Shown here piece after piece: positions 52,401 through 64,000 of a stretch of DNA of 64,000 nucleotides. The stretch comes from Cubamyces lactineus. Its lineage: Eukaryota; Basidiomycota; Agaricomycetes; Polyporales; Polyporaceae. The stretch is taken from contig JACDTU010000018.1 of NCBI GenBank assembly GCA_022376465.1, forward strand, positions 124,001 through 188,000, given 5' to 3'. The notes under the pieces are model-generated. The model did not search any database. It saw only the letters and a list, made by a program, of their open reading frames with translations, and was not told the origin of the DNA. A program made the translations under genes and the position numbers. Numbering within the stretch: the stretch's first letter is position 1; every line of letters starts with the position of its first letter.

Positions 52401-53538
52401 CCAACCACACGCTCGCCTCATCCCCAATGGAAAACATCAACCCCCCTGCGTTCAGGCAGGAGTTGTCCGTCGGAGACCGCAGCCTTCACTCTTCTGGATC
52501 CTCACCAGGTGTCATCTCCCAACAGTCCTCTCCCCCACTGTCCCCCCGCCCCATCAACAACAGCGTCGACCTCGAGCGCTTCCGCGACCTGTTCTATCGC
52601 CCGCCTGAGAGCAGGACGTCATCGTCGGATGGTTCGCGCCCGCCTTTCTCCAGGCGCCCGAGCGGGAGCATCCATATTGAGCTCGGCGCGCGCAGCACAC
52701 GTACGTTGAGCGGGCTGACGTCTCTTGCGCGCCAGCTCAACGAGAACATGGAGGAGATGGAGGCGTTTGAAGCCCTTACGGAAGGCTATGACCGGGCCTC
52801 ACCGATGTGGGGAGCTCGGCATGGAGGTTTGGACGGTCAGCGTCCGGATGATCTTGGACCGGAACCTTCACAGGTGCTTTCTCAGCCGCCTCCAAACTTG
52901 GTATACGAGCGCGAGGGGACTCAATCGCCCTTACGTCTCCCCATCGACGCGGACCTGGCCCTCTCTCAGCCGTCGGACAATGTGCCGGAAGATGTGGAGT
53001 CGTCGAGAGCGTCTTCTATGTTGGAACTGCCGCTCGAAGAGGACCCGGACAGTGAGCATGCAACGCAGTAGATATATGTGAAACGATGCTGACACGACGC
53101 CACCCCCTACTAGACCTGCGCATCGGCGAGATCGAAGCTGTGTCCACTCCCCCCGTCTTTGCCACGCCAAAGCGCTTCTCGACGCACCTGTCTGCGATCA
53201 GCAGCTACCCAGATGGGGAAGACACCGTGAGCCCCACCGCGGCGGGGCGCCTCTCGACGCCGTCGCACCGCATCGTCTCGCAGCAATCGAGCCTCGGCGT
53301 CCCCTTCTCGTCTGATGCGACGCGCTCGAGCTTCATGACCAACACTTCTGGCATGTCCGGGCTGTCCGACTTCCCGGCGCCCCCGAGCCACGACGCGAGC
53401 CACCTCTCGATCCTGAACGCGTACTACGGCTCGGGCGCGCGCGACTACCGCGACGACTTTGACCCCTCGCGCCCCGGACTGGTGCGGGAGCCTAGCCAGG
53501 CCACCTTCGGTCCCCAACAGATGGGCGAGGCTCTGTGA
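49493..53538 (+). CDS. Large Ser/Pro-rich disordered protein (1,305 aa)
   Basis: Three exons, 49,493-50,733, 50,800-53,051 and 53,114-53,538, give 1,306 codons including TGA. The start is MSNHAQSSSPFSRLSRLAFP. Most of the protein is low complexity: Ser, Pro, Arg and His-rich, with repeated HPYA/HPYS segments (about 51,670-52,110) and many SP or SxxS sites suited to kinases. A short coiled coil follows the first intron (EEGKQLEEERKTWQMR). No catalytic domain or membrane segment was recognised. It is probably a basidiomycete-specific scaffold or regulatory protein; this is a guess from composition. Confidence 0.8.
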
Positions 53539-54913
53539 CAGCAGCGTTCGTCCGGCGGTTTACGACCGACGTTTGTCTTCACGGGCGCGATTATTGCGAC
53601 CACACTATCTACCTGTAATTCTTAGTGCCACGGACGGTTTATTTTCCAGCTTGTGCTTTTGCTGCACGGTCGTTCTAACGGATTCACCCGTATAATGTCT
53701 ATATCTATATCTTCGACGCTCCGCAGCCCCCGGCCTTACTCACATTCACGTTCACATCCACACCCACACCCCCGTCCGCCCTCTCACCTTCCGCCCTCCG
53801 CCACCCTTCTTCTTCCGCCCTCCCCCTCCCTCTTACCTCACCGCTTACGCTGCTCGCACTTGTAGAAGACGACGTTGCACTTCTAACCCCTGTCGGCCTA
53901 TGCTTTTCCTCCTTGGATCTCCCGGCCCGCGACGACGATGCCTCCTTGTCATTATTCCTTCATATTATTGTGTATAGTTCCCGCGCGCGTGCTCTCGATG
54001 CTCAGGAGGTTGTTGCATTCTCCTTTTTTTTCTTTTACCATCGTGCTCCATGTATACATCACAGCCACACACGTGCTTGAGAGGTTTCCGCGGCACGTAT
54101 GTAGCCAGGTCGCTGGGGCCCGGGGCAGGGTTTGTAGCATACGGTACGTTCACGTTTGATCTAAAGCTTGCCGCGACGCGCGCCGCGCATACCTCGTCAC
54201 TCGTTCACCACTAGCTCCTCGGGGTAATCACCCACAATATACTCTGTTCAATATGTTTAGTGTGCAGGTGTATGCATACATTAATTGTGAGCGCATCACC
54301 ACCAGATGGCCATATGCATTGAAGAACTGCGAGATGAGACGATGCGAGAGACCTCGCATCGTACTGCGTGCATGTGCGCAATTGGCCTTCAGGCCGGAGT
54401 AATCTCGGACTAGTCCACATAGATTCATGCGCGCAGATCCTCAAGCTTCATCGACTCGAGCGAGTTACAGAACGCTCGAGTATACGTTCACGTATCCTAA
54501 TAGAATAATAGCCCCCTAATGATACATAGTCATACAGGATACAGATACAATACACGGCCGATACGAGCGACCCAACAGCAAGAGGACAACAGATTACAGT
54601 CTGCTAGTGCTACAACCATAACTTACACGCACGCAGAGCACACCGTGACTCGTCGGGGAGGCGAACTCAAGGGACTCCGAAGACTTAATGGCAGAGCGGA
54701 GTTGATCGAACTGTGCCGAAGAGAGTGTGGAAAGTGTGAAGAAAGAACGGCCAGGCCGAAAGCAGAATTAGGGTCGGAGGGCAAGGTGGCTCGCGAAGGA
54801 TCCGAGCCGCTTGCTCAACGAAAGCTGAGGACGGCGCAGATGCGTCCTTCGGCTCAGCGACGCCCCCAGCGAACCAAAAGTCGGTACGGTCGGTGTACTC
54901 CGCAAGCAAAGGT
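53539..54913. other. Intergenic between convergent genes
   Basis: A pyrimidine-rich stretch (53,740-53,860, CACACCC/CCCTCC words) and A/T-richer sequence to 54,240; no gene recognised. The plus-strand frame at 54,519-55,103 overlaps the next gene antisense and looks incidental. Confidence 0.45.
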
Positions 54914-56311
54914 TCAGAGGGCCCATGCGACGAACCCACCCAGGGCGACGCTAGGAATGACGCCCATGCCAAGGGTAGCCGCGGTCGCGGCCGCGATGAG
55001 GAACTGCAAAGTGCCGTCTGTCAAAGATGCGCATATAGCCAACCCCAAATGCACTTACGACGGCGACAGATCCCGCCTTGCCAGCGTCTGCGGGTGCCAG
55101 TGAGGTCGTGGCATCGTATGATTCCTTTTGCTGGTACGTAGGGGCGTATGGCTTCTGTACCTCGGTGAATTGAGCGCGACGCATGTTGTAGGCGAGGCGC
55201 TGTAGCCTGGCGTACTGCTCTTCCAACCTGATTCTCAGCGAATACACAGTGGAGTGGTCGACAACGCAATTGTAGTGCTTGGGCGCTGAACAACGAGATC
55301 TCTACATCAGCATGTTCGAGTATGCAGACTAAGTTTACTCACCCTTTCCCGAGAGACGCTTGAGCTCTGTCTCACAGCGAGAAATTTGATCCAAGACGCC
55401 CCCACAGCGTATCACCACATCCAGGTCCTGCCAGACGTCTTGGGCAGTGGAGTAGGCAGATTGTACATCCTTTGCCATAATCCGACGGACATCTCCCGAC
55501 ATGCCATCGCAGAGCTGCACCGCCCGCTTGAGACGGCTCGTGCTCGCCATGTACTCGTTCAGATGCTTCGTACAGAACGAGCTAGCCGGCAGGGCTTTCG
55601 TAGTGCAGTAGTACATGCTACCATCCTGCTCGTCAGCTCGAAGACGGGCTTCGCATAACATGGCGCTGTGTGTAGTGTGTCGACGAGACGAAGGGGGAGA
55701 GTAGCCGAGAGATTCGGCCACACTTAGCTTGCGGGTCCTGGGGTATGCAGACACGGGCTCCACGGAGGAATCCCGGTACCAGCGTTCTGCATATATGCCC
55801 TGTTCCGCTTCCCAACTGCTACCGTGCACAAGCTGGTCGTTGCGACGGCGAAGTTGTGATATGGCCTTCTCGACGACCACACGCTTCTTCCGCAAGCTAT
55901 CAATCCAGTGCTCGTGGCCGTCGTGCACTGCATCGCCGGTAAGTGGTGAGGAAAGCCAAGAGACGATCTGGCGCACTCACGTTCGACGAAGAACCGCCGG
56001 TGATGGTCCTGGCGTTCGCGGATCTCCCTCTCGATAGCGTTGAGGCACTTTTGTCCGATCTCCAACGCGTCGTCGATGTCATCCGTGTCATGCAAAACCT
56101 CGATAGTACGTTCCCGAGCGCGCACGGTAGCATACAGTGCCTCCGCCTCTTCAGAGGTGGCTTTGTATGCAGCTGTGAGCCGTCCATACTCCTTGCGATG
56201 CACGTTGCAAAGGCGGGGGTGGTCTCTGTAGCCCGGCTGAGCGCAGGGAAGCTCTCCGTCCGCCGGGACGACTTCGCAGGGGCCAGTAGATGGGGTGCGC
56301 TTGTGAGGCAT
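54914..56311 (-). CDS. Membrane-anchored protein with two Cys/His motifs
   Basis: ATG 56,311; a few exons; TGA at 54,914-54,916. The N-terminus has PCAQPGYRDHPRLCNVHRKE followed by a helical region (EYGRLTAAYKATSEEAEALY). A second similar motif, YYCTTKALPASSFCTKHLNE, starts a second helical region (STSRLKRAVQLCDG). So the C-x(10-12)-C-x2-H-x3-Y unit plus coiled coil is duplicated. The C-terminus, using acceptor CTTTGCAG near 55,015, reads VFLIAAATAATLGMGVIPSV and GGFVAWAL, a membrane segment at the very end (tail anchor). No known function. The splice model at both ends is manual. Confidence 0.65.
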
Positions 56312-59300
56312 GTTCTACGTCTTGGTCGTGCTGAGCTGAGATGTCAGCGCGGTAGGAGATGAAGGGGAACGATGAATGGGTGCACGTCGAGGACAGCGTC
56401 GAGGGCTGCTGCGTGCACGGCGTGTTCGAGCGCGGCTAAGAAGAGGGCAGGAAAACGGATGTCGAGAGAGCGAGGACGAGGCCCACTGCGCATACACGCG
56501 AGAATAGACCTATCCGACACACCAGCTGCAGCAAAAAAGACTTCGCTAATTGCTTGTCCATCGCCTGCACAGACGTCACTCTCCACATCCGGTAAGGCAC
56601 CTACCTTTTCCGTCCAAGCCTCCAACGCCGACATTTGCGTCCAGTGTGCACGCACGTGCGTCATCATACCATGAGATGTCAGTCGACAAACGCCGTAAAT
56701 ACAACCCAGGATAGATGGCTATGCTGAGCCGATCCACAACTATAGAGCATCACTGTTTCGTATCGCGCTCTGTACAAACCCGCTGTGTCAGGTCGTCTCG
56801 CACATCCAAGTAGCACAGAGCGCCACGGCCTTGGAACCTCGTCTATTTCTCTCAAATACTCGCCTATTATCCAAAAGGTTCTCGTCACGTCAACACCAAT
56901 GGCAAGTAGCGCAAACGCACCTTCCAGTCATTTGCATTCAAGTAACAAGAAGATCCGAATAGGTCTATTCCGCGGCCGCGGGAACGACCTTCTTCTGCCC
57001 ATTGGACTGGGAGGTTGGCCTACGAGCCCACCCAAGAGGCGCAAAAACGGCCAAGGGTACCCCTCCAGAATTCATCCGAAAACAAGTGAGATAACGCCGA
57101 GAGCCAAGACGATCGCGACCCGTCCAAGCGTTCCAACATAGCTCGGCGCTCAACGCTCAACGTTCAATACGCATCGCTGCGTCTTGTTGGGCCACTAAGC
57201 ACTGCAGCCGGTGGAACTTGTCAATACTTGAAAGCTTGGAGATCGCCTCTGATTGGCCTGCAATGAGCATGCACCAGAGGTACGTCGCGGCGTCGCACGC
57301 AGTGGCGAAGCTTCAACGCGATCGGCAGGTACCTCCAGCGTCCAATAGACCGTGCTCGTCGTTGGTGTTCTTGCCAAGGCTCCATCCGCAGGCACCTGTT
57401 CGGTACTTTCTGAGATATAGCACTCACCGGAACTTGGTAGCAGCCCTCGCCCAGCATTCCCTCGGGCAGATCTCGGGCGGAGAAGCGTTGAGAACGTCGT
57501 CGTCCGATCAAGAGAAAGGCGTATGCGGGACGAGCTCGCTGAAAGATCCGGCTCCTCTAGACGCTCCTCGGACCCAGATGAGCCGATGCGGCATGTAGGT
57601 GGGTCAAGGTCGAGAGTGTCGAGCATCAAGTATCAAGTATCAAGCAGTGAGCCTGAGAGCCAACGCGCATGTCATTACGAGGCGGGGCACCGAGCCCTAC
57701 GATCTGCCAGGTAGAGTGTGGTCAATGGCTGGACTGTGCGGATAGGAGCAGTGTTCGTGTCAGCGCACGCCACCGTATCATCCCCGGGTGCTTGTCCATG
57801 TCAAGTATACCCCTGGCGTGGCCGAGCTCGGGTGAGGATCGCAGTCTGGCCGCAGCTTACCTACCTGGTGCGCTCGATCCCAGAGCGATGCCAGCTTACA
57901 TACGTGATCCCTTACGTCTGAGAACTGCTCGCTCTGGCCAAGTGACGGCGCGAGAGAAACAACAGGTAGTGGCACCACTTGCCAGAGCGCAGCTGATCCT
58001 CGTCCGCAGGCGCCTGAGCCAAATGCATAGCGGCAGTGAATTAGCGCCCCACGAACTCTCTCGCGGTCGTAAGCCGCCCAAACCAATGGGTATCCTCCTC
58101 CACGCCGGTTGCATATGCTCAAAGAACGGATATTACAGTCGCGAGGGCGACGACTGAACCCTCATATACACGGGAGAGAGAAATTGACTAGCGTTCACAG
58201 CACCAACCGGCGTTAACCCACGCATGTCGCACGTCGCATGTGGGCCACCCGAGCCCACCCGTATTCCGAATGCAAGGAGCGAACTCAAATACTCGACGCA
58301 TCAAGTACGCTCGGTATCTCCGTGCGGCCAACGCGCAGTCGACGTGCGTCCTAGTGGCAGGGAAGCCTTCCATTCGCGAGGACAATCGACGGTGCGCTGT
58401 TGCAGTGGCAATCAGGATTCAGGCCAACCGCCGCGCAGGCGAGTGGGTCGCGAGGAACAGCACGGCGCGCCGGCCTAAATAAAGGCTCGTCCGACCCGGG
58501 TCCGATTCGTGGTCGCAGCAGATGTTAGCTGAGAGAGAGGAGCGCAGAAGCCTCGAGGATGAGGGGCCCTGCACGGCGAACACCAGAGAGCTTCCCAGAC
58601 GAGATACGGATACGGTGCACAAGAGACGGTCCCGTGAGCTTCCCCCTGCTTCCGCGAGCTTCGTACGCAGTCCGTCGCCGTGCCTTGCCGCCCCGGGCAG
58701 CGGCTTCTCGTTTCTCGTTGACACCATGCCGGTAGCAGGTCGCCCAGGTGCGAGGGCTTCGCAGCCCAGAAGAGCAGGAGAAGAGGCTCAAGGGTCGAGA
58801 GGCATTCGGAATCGTGCGCGCACTGCGGCCGGGGGAGATATCGTCGGCTGAAACAGTCCATCGGAGAGCCGATGTGAAGGCATCAACAGACATTGAAGCC
58901 TCGGCGTCCCGGTGCCAATGACGCATATCGGACTCGGCGGCGATGATTCTCGAGTCGAGGCTCGCGCGGGCTTGTGCAGGCCGTGCCAATGACAGATCCG
59001 CCATTCTCTGGAGACGTCGATGCACTAGTTCATACGCGTCTAGCCACGAAACGACTATGACGCAGTGGCTGTCTCGTGTAAGCCCTGCATGTGTGCGTTG
59101 TGTGTCCACAGTGAAGAGTCCAGAGGGAGGTGCATGGCGATGAATGGGACACGGGTAATGCACGTACCTGGTAAGGTGTGGTGGAGATGTGCCCGGGTGG
59201 GTGATGCAACACCTACGTTCCCATGACTCGCGAGGTCACTCTCCGATCCAAGTGCGGCGTTAGAGCCTCCCGCGATGTAGTGATTTCCGCCGGTGCTGGA

Positions 59301-61021
59301 CGAGTACAAGCAACAGCGTACACGGACTAAAGGGGTCCTTGAGGTGGACGCGAGGAATCTGACCTATGTGGATCCTCGGAGGTGTCCCGAAGGAAGTCGA
59401 AGTTGGGGAGCCCTAAGGAATGCGAAGGTAGCCAGTCCTCAAGGTAGTTGTGAGGTAGCACCTCAGGGTAGCCTCAAGACGCTCTGGTTCTGCGTGACAG
59501 CATTTGGGCACCATATCGACCAATCGGGTTGCCGCATATAGCGTTCAGGACGCCCCACGTTGGTAGCAAACAACATAGTGATGTATTAGAAGAGAACTAC
59601 TACATATAAACTAGTATAGTGGGTGGTCACAGACCCTACCAACTGCTTTCGGAGTCGGAGACGAAGATGGCATATCATTCGCAAAGAGACCTGTGAGCTG
59701 AAGATGTATCAGTACCCCGCTGGATGTCATATCAAACGTATACTTGCCTGGAAGTGTAACGAATGACCAGAACGCAGGTATTAGTTGTGGCTCCCGCCTG
59801 AGTAGCCACCGGCAACGTGCAATAACTGTCCTCAGTATTACAGCCGCCAGAAGATGGAGCAGGTCGCAACGTCAATCCGGCAGCTATATTTGCTGAGGAT
59901 GGGATGGTGCCATTGGGGAACAACGCTGGCAGGGAGGTGAAAGACGAAAGTGGAGGTAGAGAACCGTTTCCATTACCAGATGCTGCATGGGACGGAGTCT
60001 AGACGAGGTACTTACTGGGACCAGGCGGTGTAGTGATGACGTGGAAGAACGGGATGTGTCAGAGCCAGGCGCCTCGGAAGCCTCAGTTGGGACGGACGCT
60101 GCCGTTGTGCAAGGGCGGAATGGAGAAGCAGGAGGTGAGGGAGAAGGCGAGAGAGAAGGCGAGAGAATATGCAGGCAAGTGATGCTAACACCGACACGTA
60201 CATACGTCCGACAGCGTGAAGTGGAGTGTACGTATGTTGGCGCCGCAGTAGTAACTTCACCGTCCATCGTACCATGTACTTCTTACATGGTAGGATATGG
60301 CATGTAGATCGAGCCCCAGAACAGTGAGTCGAGATGTGCACAGAGAAGGTTGAACGTTGAACGTTGACGTTGAGGTTCAAGTTGACAGAGTGCACGACCG
60401 CTGGCCGGGCGTGTTATGTCACACTGGTCACAGGTGTCACCAGTCTTCGGTCAGTGACTCCGACGATATGCCAAGTCGGCCGAATTTCGAGTTGGGTACC
60501 GGCGTCGTGCCCGCGGCCATGTAAAGCAAAGTCATCTTTATGTACTTTACAAAGATGTACTGGCGTGAACGGCGCGAGTATTTGAGCCTCTGTAGTTCGT
60601 TCATTGAAGGCACGAAGCGGGCCCGAGCAACAAGAGCTGCTGAGTCCTCTGGTCGAGAAATTTACGTTATTAGCGCCGGAGATGGCCATCTGCTGCGCTT
60701 TCCCTCACAATCGCGCACGTGCCGTGAGCGCGACCTTGCTTTACCTCGTTCCACCCCATCTTAGCCTGAACCCTCGACGCGTCACCTTGAGGTTGATGCA
60801 GATCTAACCTTGGTGTCACCATACCTCAAGGATTGTCATCGCTACCTCAAGGTAGTTCTAAGACAAACGGTGCAAAATCTCCCGAGGCCAATTTCCTCCA
60901 GACTTAACGAAACCTCACATTGGCCGTGTAGAGAACGGAGGCGGCAGGTCGCGCGCGCACGCTGCGCGCGAGCATGCGAGTGGAGACGAGGGCAAGCACG
61001 ACGAGCCAGGGCGCGACTGAA
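56312..61021. other. No supported gene
   Basis: About 4.7 kb with only isolated frames. Candidates with some protein-like composition are 56,344-56,667 (-), 58,525-59,163 (-) and a Ser/Thr-rich pair at 59,732-60,267 (-), but none has a recognised motif or a clear exon structure. CTACCTCAAGGTAG-like words recur at about 59,438-59,480 and 60,822-60,858. Confidence 0.4.
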
Positions 61022-61455
61022 TGGATGACTTCCCGTAAGGATTTAGAGACGTCTCTATTTCTCTAGATCATGGCTAAACTCTAGAGCAGGGAGCAAAATA
61101 TGTCGGAGCTTCGACTTGGCTCCACTTGCAAACGCCCATCGGCTGCACCACTCCTGCCGCTTAGTCAGCACACTTGGTGCTCACGTATATAGCAATTTGC
61201 TGATGGGAAGCCATGCAAAAGGGTCGGATGTACGGTTTCTGCCCCGATTACCTGCCATTTGTGTCGATTTAGAGACGAACTTCAATCTGGAAGGGGGGGT
61301 CGACCCCCCCTTCTAGATCGCAAGGTTTAGAGACGAGCGTCTCTCTAGACGGACTTTGAATCTACCTTCGGATCTCAAACGAGCTCCCAAATCCGGCTTG
61401 AGCGAGTGATCTAGAGAAATAGAGACGTCTCTAAATCCTTACGGGAAGTCATCCA
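61022..61455. mobile_element. MITE with perfect 49-bp terminal inverted repeats (434 bp)
   Basis: Bases 61,022-61,070 recur exactly as reverse complement at 61,407-61,455, starting TGGATGACTTCCCG. The inside repeats the words TAGAGACG and GACGTCTCT and holds a 24-bp palindrome. No ORF. The flanking bases show no convincing target duplication, so the superfamily is open. Confidence 0.85.
61290..61313. repeat. Perfect 24-bp palindrome GAAGGGGGGGTCGAC...
   Basis: Seven G, TCGA and seven C form a perfect self-complementary arm pair inside the MITE. It can fold as a hairpin or slip during copying. Confidence 0.9.
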
Positions 61456-64000
61456 ATGATTATGAGGGCCAGCGAGGCCAGCGAGATTTATCGGGCGCAA
61501 GGATCTGATCTGCGTTGACGTTCGGGCACTGCAATCTCCTTAGCCGAATCTTATCATGCTCGCATCGGCTAAATTCGGTGTGAGGTCATCCCTCCTCATC
61601 CCTTTACCGCCGGCCACCTCTCCTTCCCTCGGTCCGACTCCGGCCTGCAGCTATATTTGGGCCGAGCGCCGTCCAATGGGTGCCCCGCCGAACAACAAGC
61701 CGGGCGTGCCGAGCGACACTTTTGGCCTGGCGCCAGGCAGCCAGAATTAATGGGCACCCTCAAGGAATTTCGTACGTTTTCTGACGAAAGCGTCCGACGC
61801 GTTCGACGCCTCCTTGGTGGTGGTGGTGGTGGAGGCGACATTTTTTTTCTGACCGACGCCGATCTCCTTGCCAGGCGTCGCGATCGGGCCTGAATCGGAC
61901 GTTCGCTCTTTTCGCACGCAGCGACAGGGAGCGCAAGTGCAAGCAGGTGCTTCGCTACCGCCAAACTTCCGCGCGGGGATGCAGCAAGGGGCAAGCTGCG
62001 TGCCGTACCGTGTTGGTTCAGGATCGGCGTGCACGGAAGCTGGCGTCCCGGACACAGGACGGAATGGCTTGCATATCGCCGCCAGCTCTCGGACACCCGA
62101 CGATAGCGCACGATACGATACGGGACGATGGCGGGGACTGGGCACGATGTGTCAGATCGGGTACGGCGCAGGTCCTGGAGATTTTGAGAAATCCACGCCA
62201 CGATGTAGAAGCCTGCGTCGGGCAGGCGGGAGATGCCCTGATCGGGGGTGCCAGTACTTGCGGTGCTAACTTGCAAAGACAGCACCTCGAAGGAACACAT
62301 ACACCAAGAGCTGTGTCACTGTGCCATTCCAACAACTCGACCAATTGCTAGAGATCTTCACAAGCCATGACGGTGGCGTATGCGTGAAAGCGGCAGCAGG
62401 TGCGTCGGACAGCCAAGGCGGCAACGGGTTGGCGGACATGGACATAACGTTTGCGCGGTAGGCGACCGTGGCGCAGCCCGACCTTCGTGCGCAAGGAGCT
62501 CAAAGTTGTGCGTGCACGCTCGCGGTCAGTGAAGCGTGTTCGACAGTGGGGCGGGCTCTGTCCTCCATCAAATAGCCGTGATGCTGGGGTGCAACTCTCG
62601 AGAATGACCACACTCCGCCGGCAGTGGGTGTGTGAACTGATCATGTCCGGGTGCTTGTATATAGCCTCGACCTGTGCAACGTCCGATGGGCCCGTCAGAC
62701 TCTCCCGTCCACAGCAGTTGCACGCTCGTCAGTCGACCGTCGCGACCGCTCTCAGAGGCAACGCCTGTTTGAATACAGCTGACAATCGTCCGTGCGACGC
62801 GCGACCGATGGCGTTCTCTCCGTACAAGCGCCGTCAGCGTGCTGACATGCCCGAGATGCTGGGATGTGACGTTCTGGCGGCTCAACCGCTCGTCCGTCCT
62901 CCTGGCGCGCCCGCTCAGAATTCCTGGACGTGCGACCGCATAATTCCCGATGAGGGTGACGCTTTCGCCGCAAGGCGACCGCATGGCCCGCATGCCGTTT
63001 ATCGACGCTGTTTGGCGTTACGTTCTCCAGGGCGCACCAGCATGCATGTCTCGCCAGAATCGGCAAAGGGGCCTGCGTCGGTTGGTGTGCAAACTTGGAC
63101 AAGACGATAGGTTGCTGTTTTTGTGGACATGCCCGATTGGAGGAGCATCTTGCTTCGAAGGAGAGAAGGTGTGAGGCAGTTCTAGGCGTGGCTCTGCAGG
63201 ATGCGTACCGCATCCAGGACCCGCTAGGCATCATGAACTGTGGATGGCATCTCATTGTGGCCGAGCCGGTATCCCACGAAGGCGAATTACGACGTTCACC
63301 ACAAACGGACAGGTACTGCATTCGCATGTTATGACATGGACTTCAGAGCTTGCGAGCGGAGAAGATGCGAATTGTGAGTATGATAGCGCGAATGATACAT
63401 CATATCCGGGGCTGCGTCCATCATGCACTGATGAGAAGCGGGGACTTCATTGGTCTGTGTCCCATGGACCAATGGCAATAAGGGTCCGCTGGGGAGTGCT
63501 GTGGCTGCACACGACACGATTGACGAGAGAGAAGCTGATGAGGGCGATGGGTAGCAACCGCCAAGTCCCAAATATGGTTCGTGCGAGGGTCGCGTAGTGT
63601 CCCAAATTGGAAGTGGTCCCGCGTCCCGCGTCCTGGCAACATCGCAGGAGCGATTGCGGCTGGATGATAGATGGAAGCGAGGCGGCTGGTAGACATGTGC
63701 GGTGTCTGGCGGGCGTGCCCGACGTCGAGCGCGCCGTGGTGGGCGGCGGCGAGGACGCTCGCGAAGATACCCGCGTCGACCCGACGCGACTGGGATGGAA
63801 CACTCTGTCGCAGCCAACAGCAAAATGCAAAATGCAGAGGAGCCGGGTCGGAGAGGGCGGCCGAACGGACGATCTGGCGAAAAGACGAAAAAAGGAGGAG
63901 AGGGCAAGTGCCAACGGCTTGGATTGGTCCGGATCAAGTTGGAATCAGGACGGCGCCGGGCGGCGGCGACTGGGGTGCTGTTTGTGCATGTTTATCGGGG
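61456..64000. other. No supported gene
   Basis: Frames overlap on both strands, as expected of GC-rich noncoding DNA. A GGT repeat near 61,817-61,833 and an eight-T run near 61,842-61,849 are the only simple-sequence features. No motif or splice structure was recognised. Confidence 0.4.

Noticed and set aside
53068..53113. Alternative donor GTAGAT after CAACGCA for the second intron of the disordered protein
   Set aside because: It puts the last exon out of frame; the GTGAGC donor at 53,052 keeps the frame and gives an exact multiple of three.
54519..55103. 194-codon plus-strand frame
   Set aside because: It is antisense to the last exon of the tail-anchored protein gene, lacks motifs and has low-complexity basic composition.
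56344..56667. 107-codon minus-strand frame with ATG
   Set aside because: Composition is plausible, but there is no motif, no conserved neighbour and no splice context; not enough to call a gene.
58525..59163. 212-codon minus-strand frame
   Set aside because: Opposing frames on the plus strand are equally long and no family feature is present.
61596..64000. Several long overlapping frames on both strands
   Set aside because: All occur in GC-rich DNA with matching antisense frames and no recognisable motif or intron structure.

Overview
The window looks like nuclear DNA of a filamentous basidiomycete, probably an Agaricomycete. Host genes carry many introns of about 45-65 bp with GT..AG ends. 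The transposons are fungal chromoviruses and a DNA transposon with 8-bp target duplications. The recognisable host genes are a polo-like kinase with a double polo box and an ER glycoprotein glucosyltransferase ending in HDEL. I saw no prokaryotic operons, no rRNA and no convincing tRNA.

Bases 1-23,460 are a transposon nest. Two almost identical Ty3/gypsy chromovirus copies lie head to head (left copy 1-5,647 on the minus strand, cut by the window edge; right copy 5,837-13,493 on the plus strand, complete). Both were inserted into the gag gene of an older gypsy element on the minus strand, whose fragments remain at 5,648-5,836 and 13,494-14,260. The right copy has two LTRs that look identical by eye, a 5-bp target duplication, a gag/pol overlap with a plausible -1 slip site, a C-terminal chromodomain, and three further ORFs between pol and the 3' LTR. 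A TTCGCAG-rich low-complexity tract follows (about 14.6-16.7 kb), then a 5'-truncated second gypsy pol with a downstream ORF and partial LTR (16.8-21.7 kb), an inverted-repeat unit (21.7-22.3 kb) and a DNA transposon with 21-bp TIRs and an 8-bp duplication (22.3-23.5 kb).

Bases 24,024-32,207 hold four intron-rich genes of two paralogous types in the order A(+) B(-) C(-) D(+). All encode mostly helical proteins. One has a central hydrophobic segment between coiled coils, which suggests a duplicated two-component, alpha-pore-forming-like system. This is inference.

Bases 34,154-56,311 are ordinary host genes: a polo-like kinase (-), two tandem short-chain dehydrogenase paralogues (-), the second lacking its catalytic residues, UDP-glucose:glycoprotein glucosyltransferase (+), a 1,305-residue disordered protein (+) and a membrane-anchored protein with duplicated Cys/His motifs (-). 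Bases 56.3-64 kb show no gene I can support, apart from a 434-bp MITE with perfect 49-bp TIRs at 61,022-61,455.
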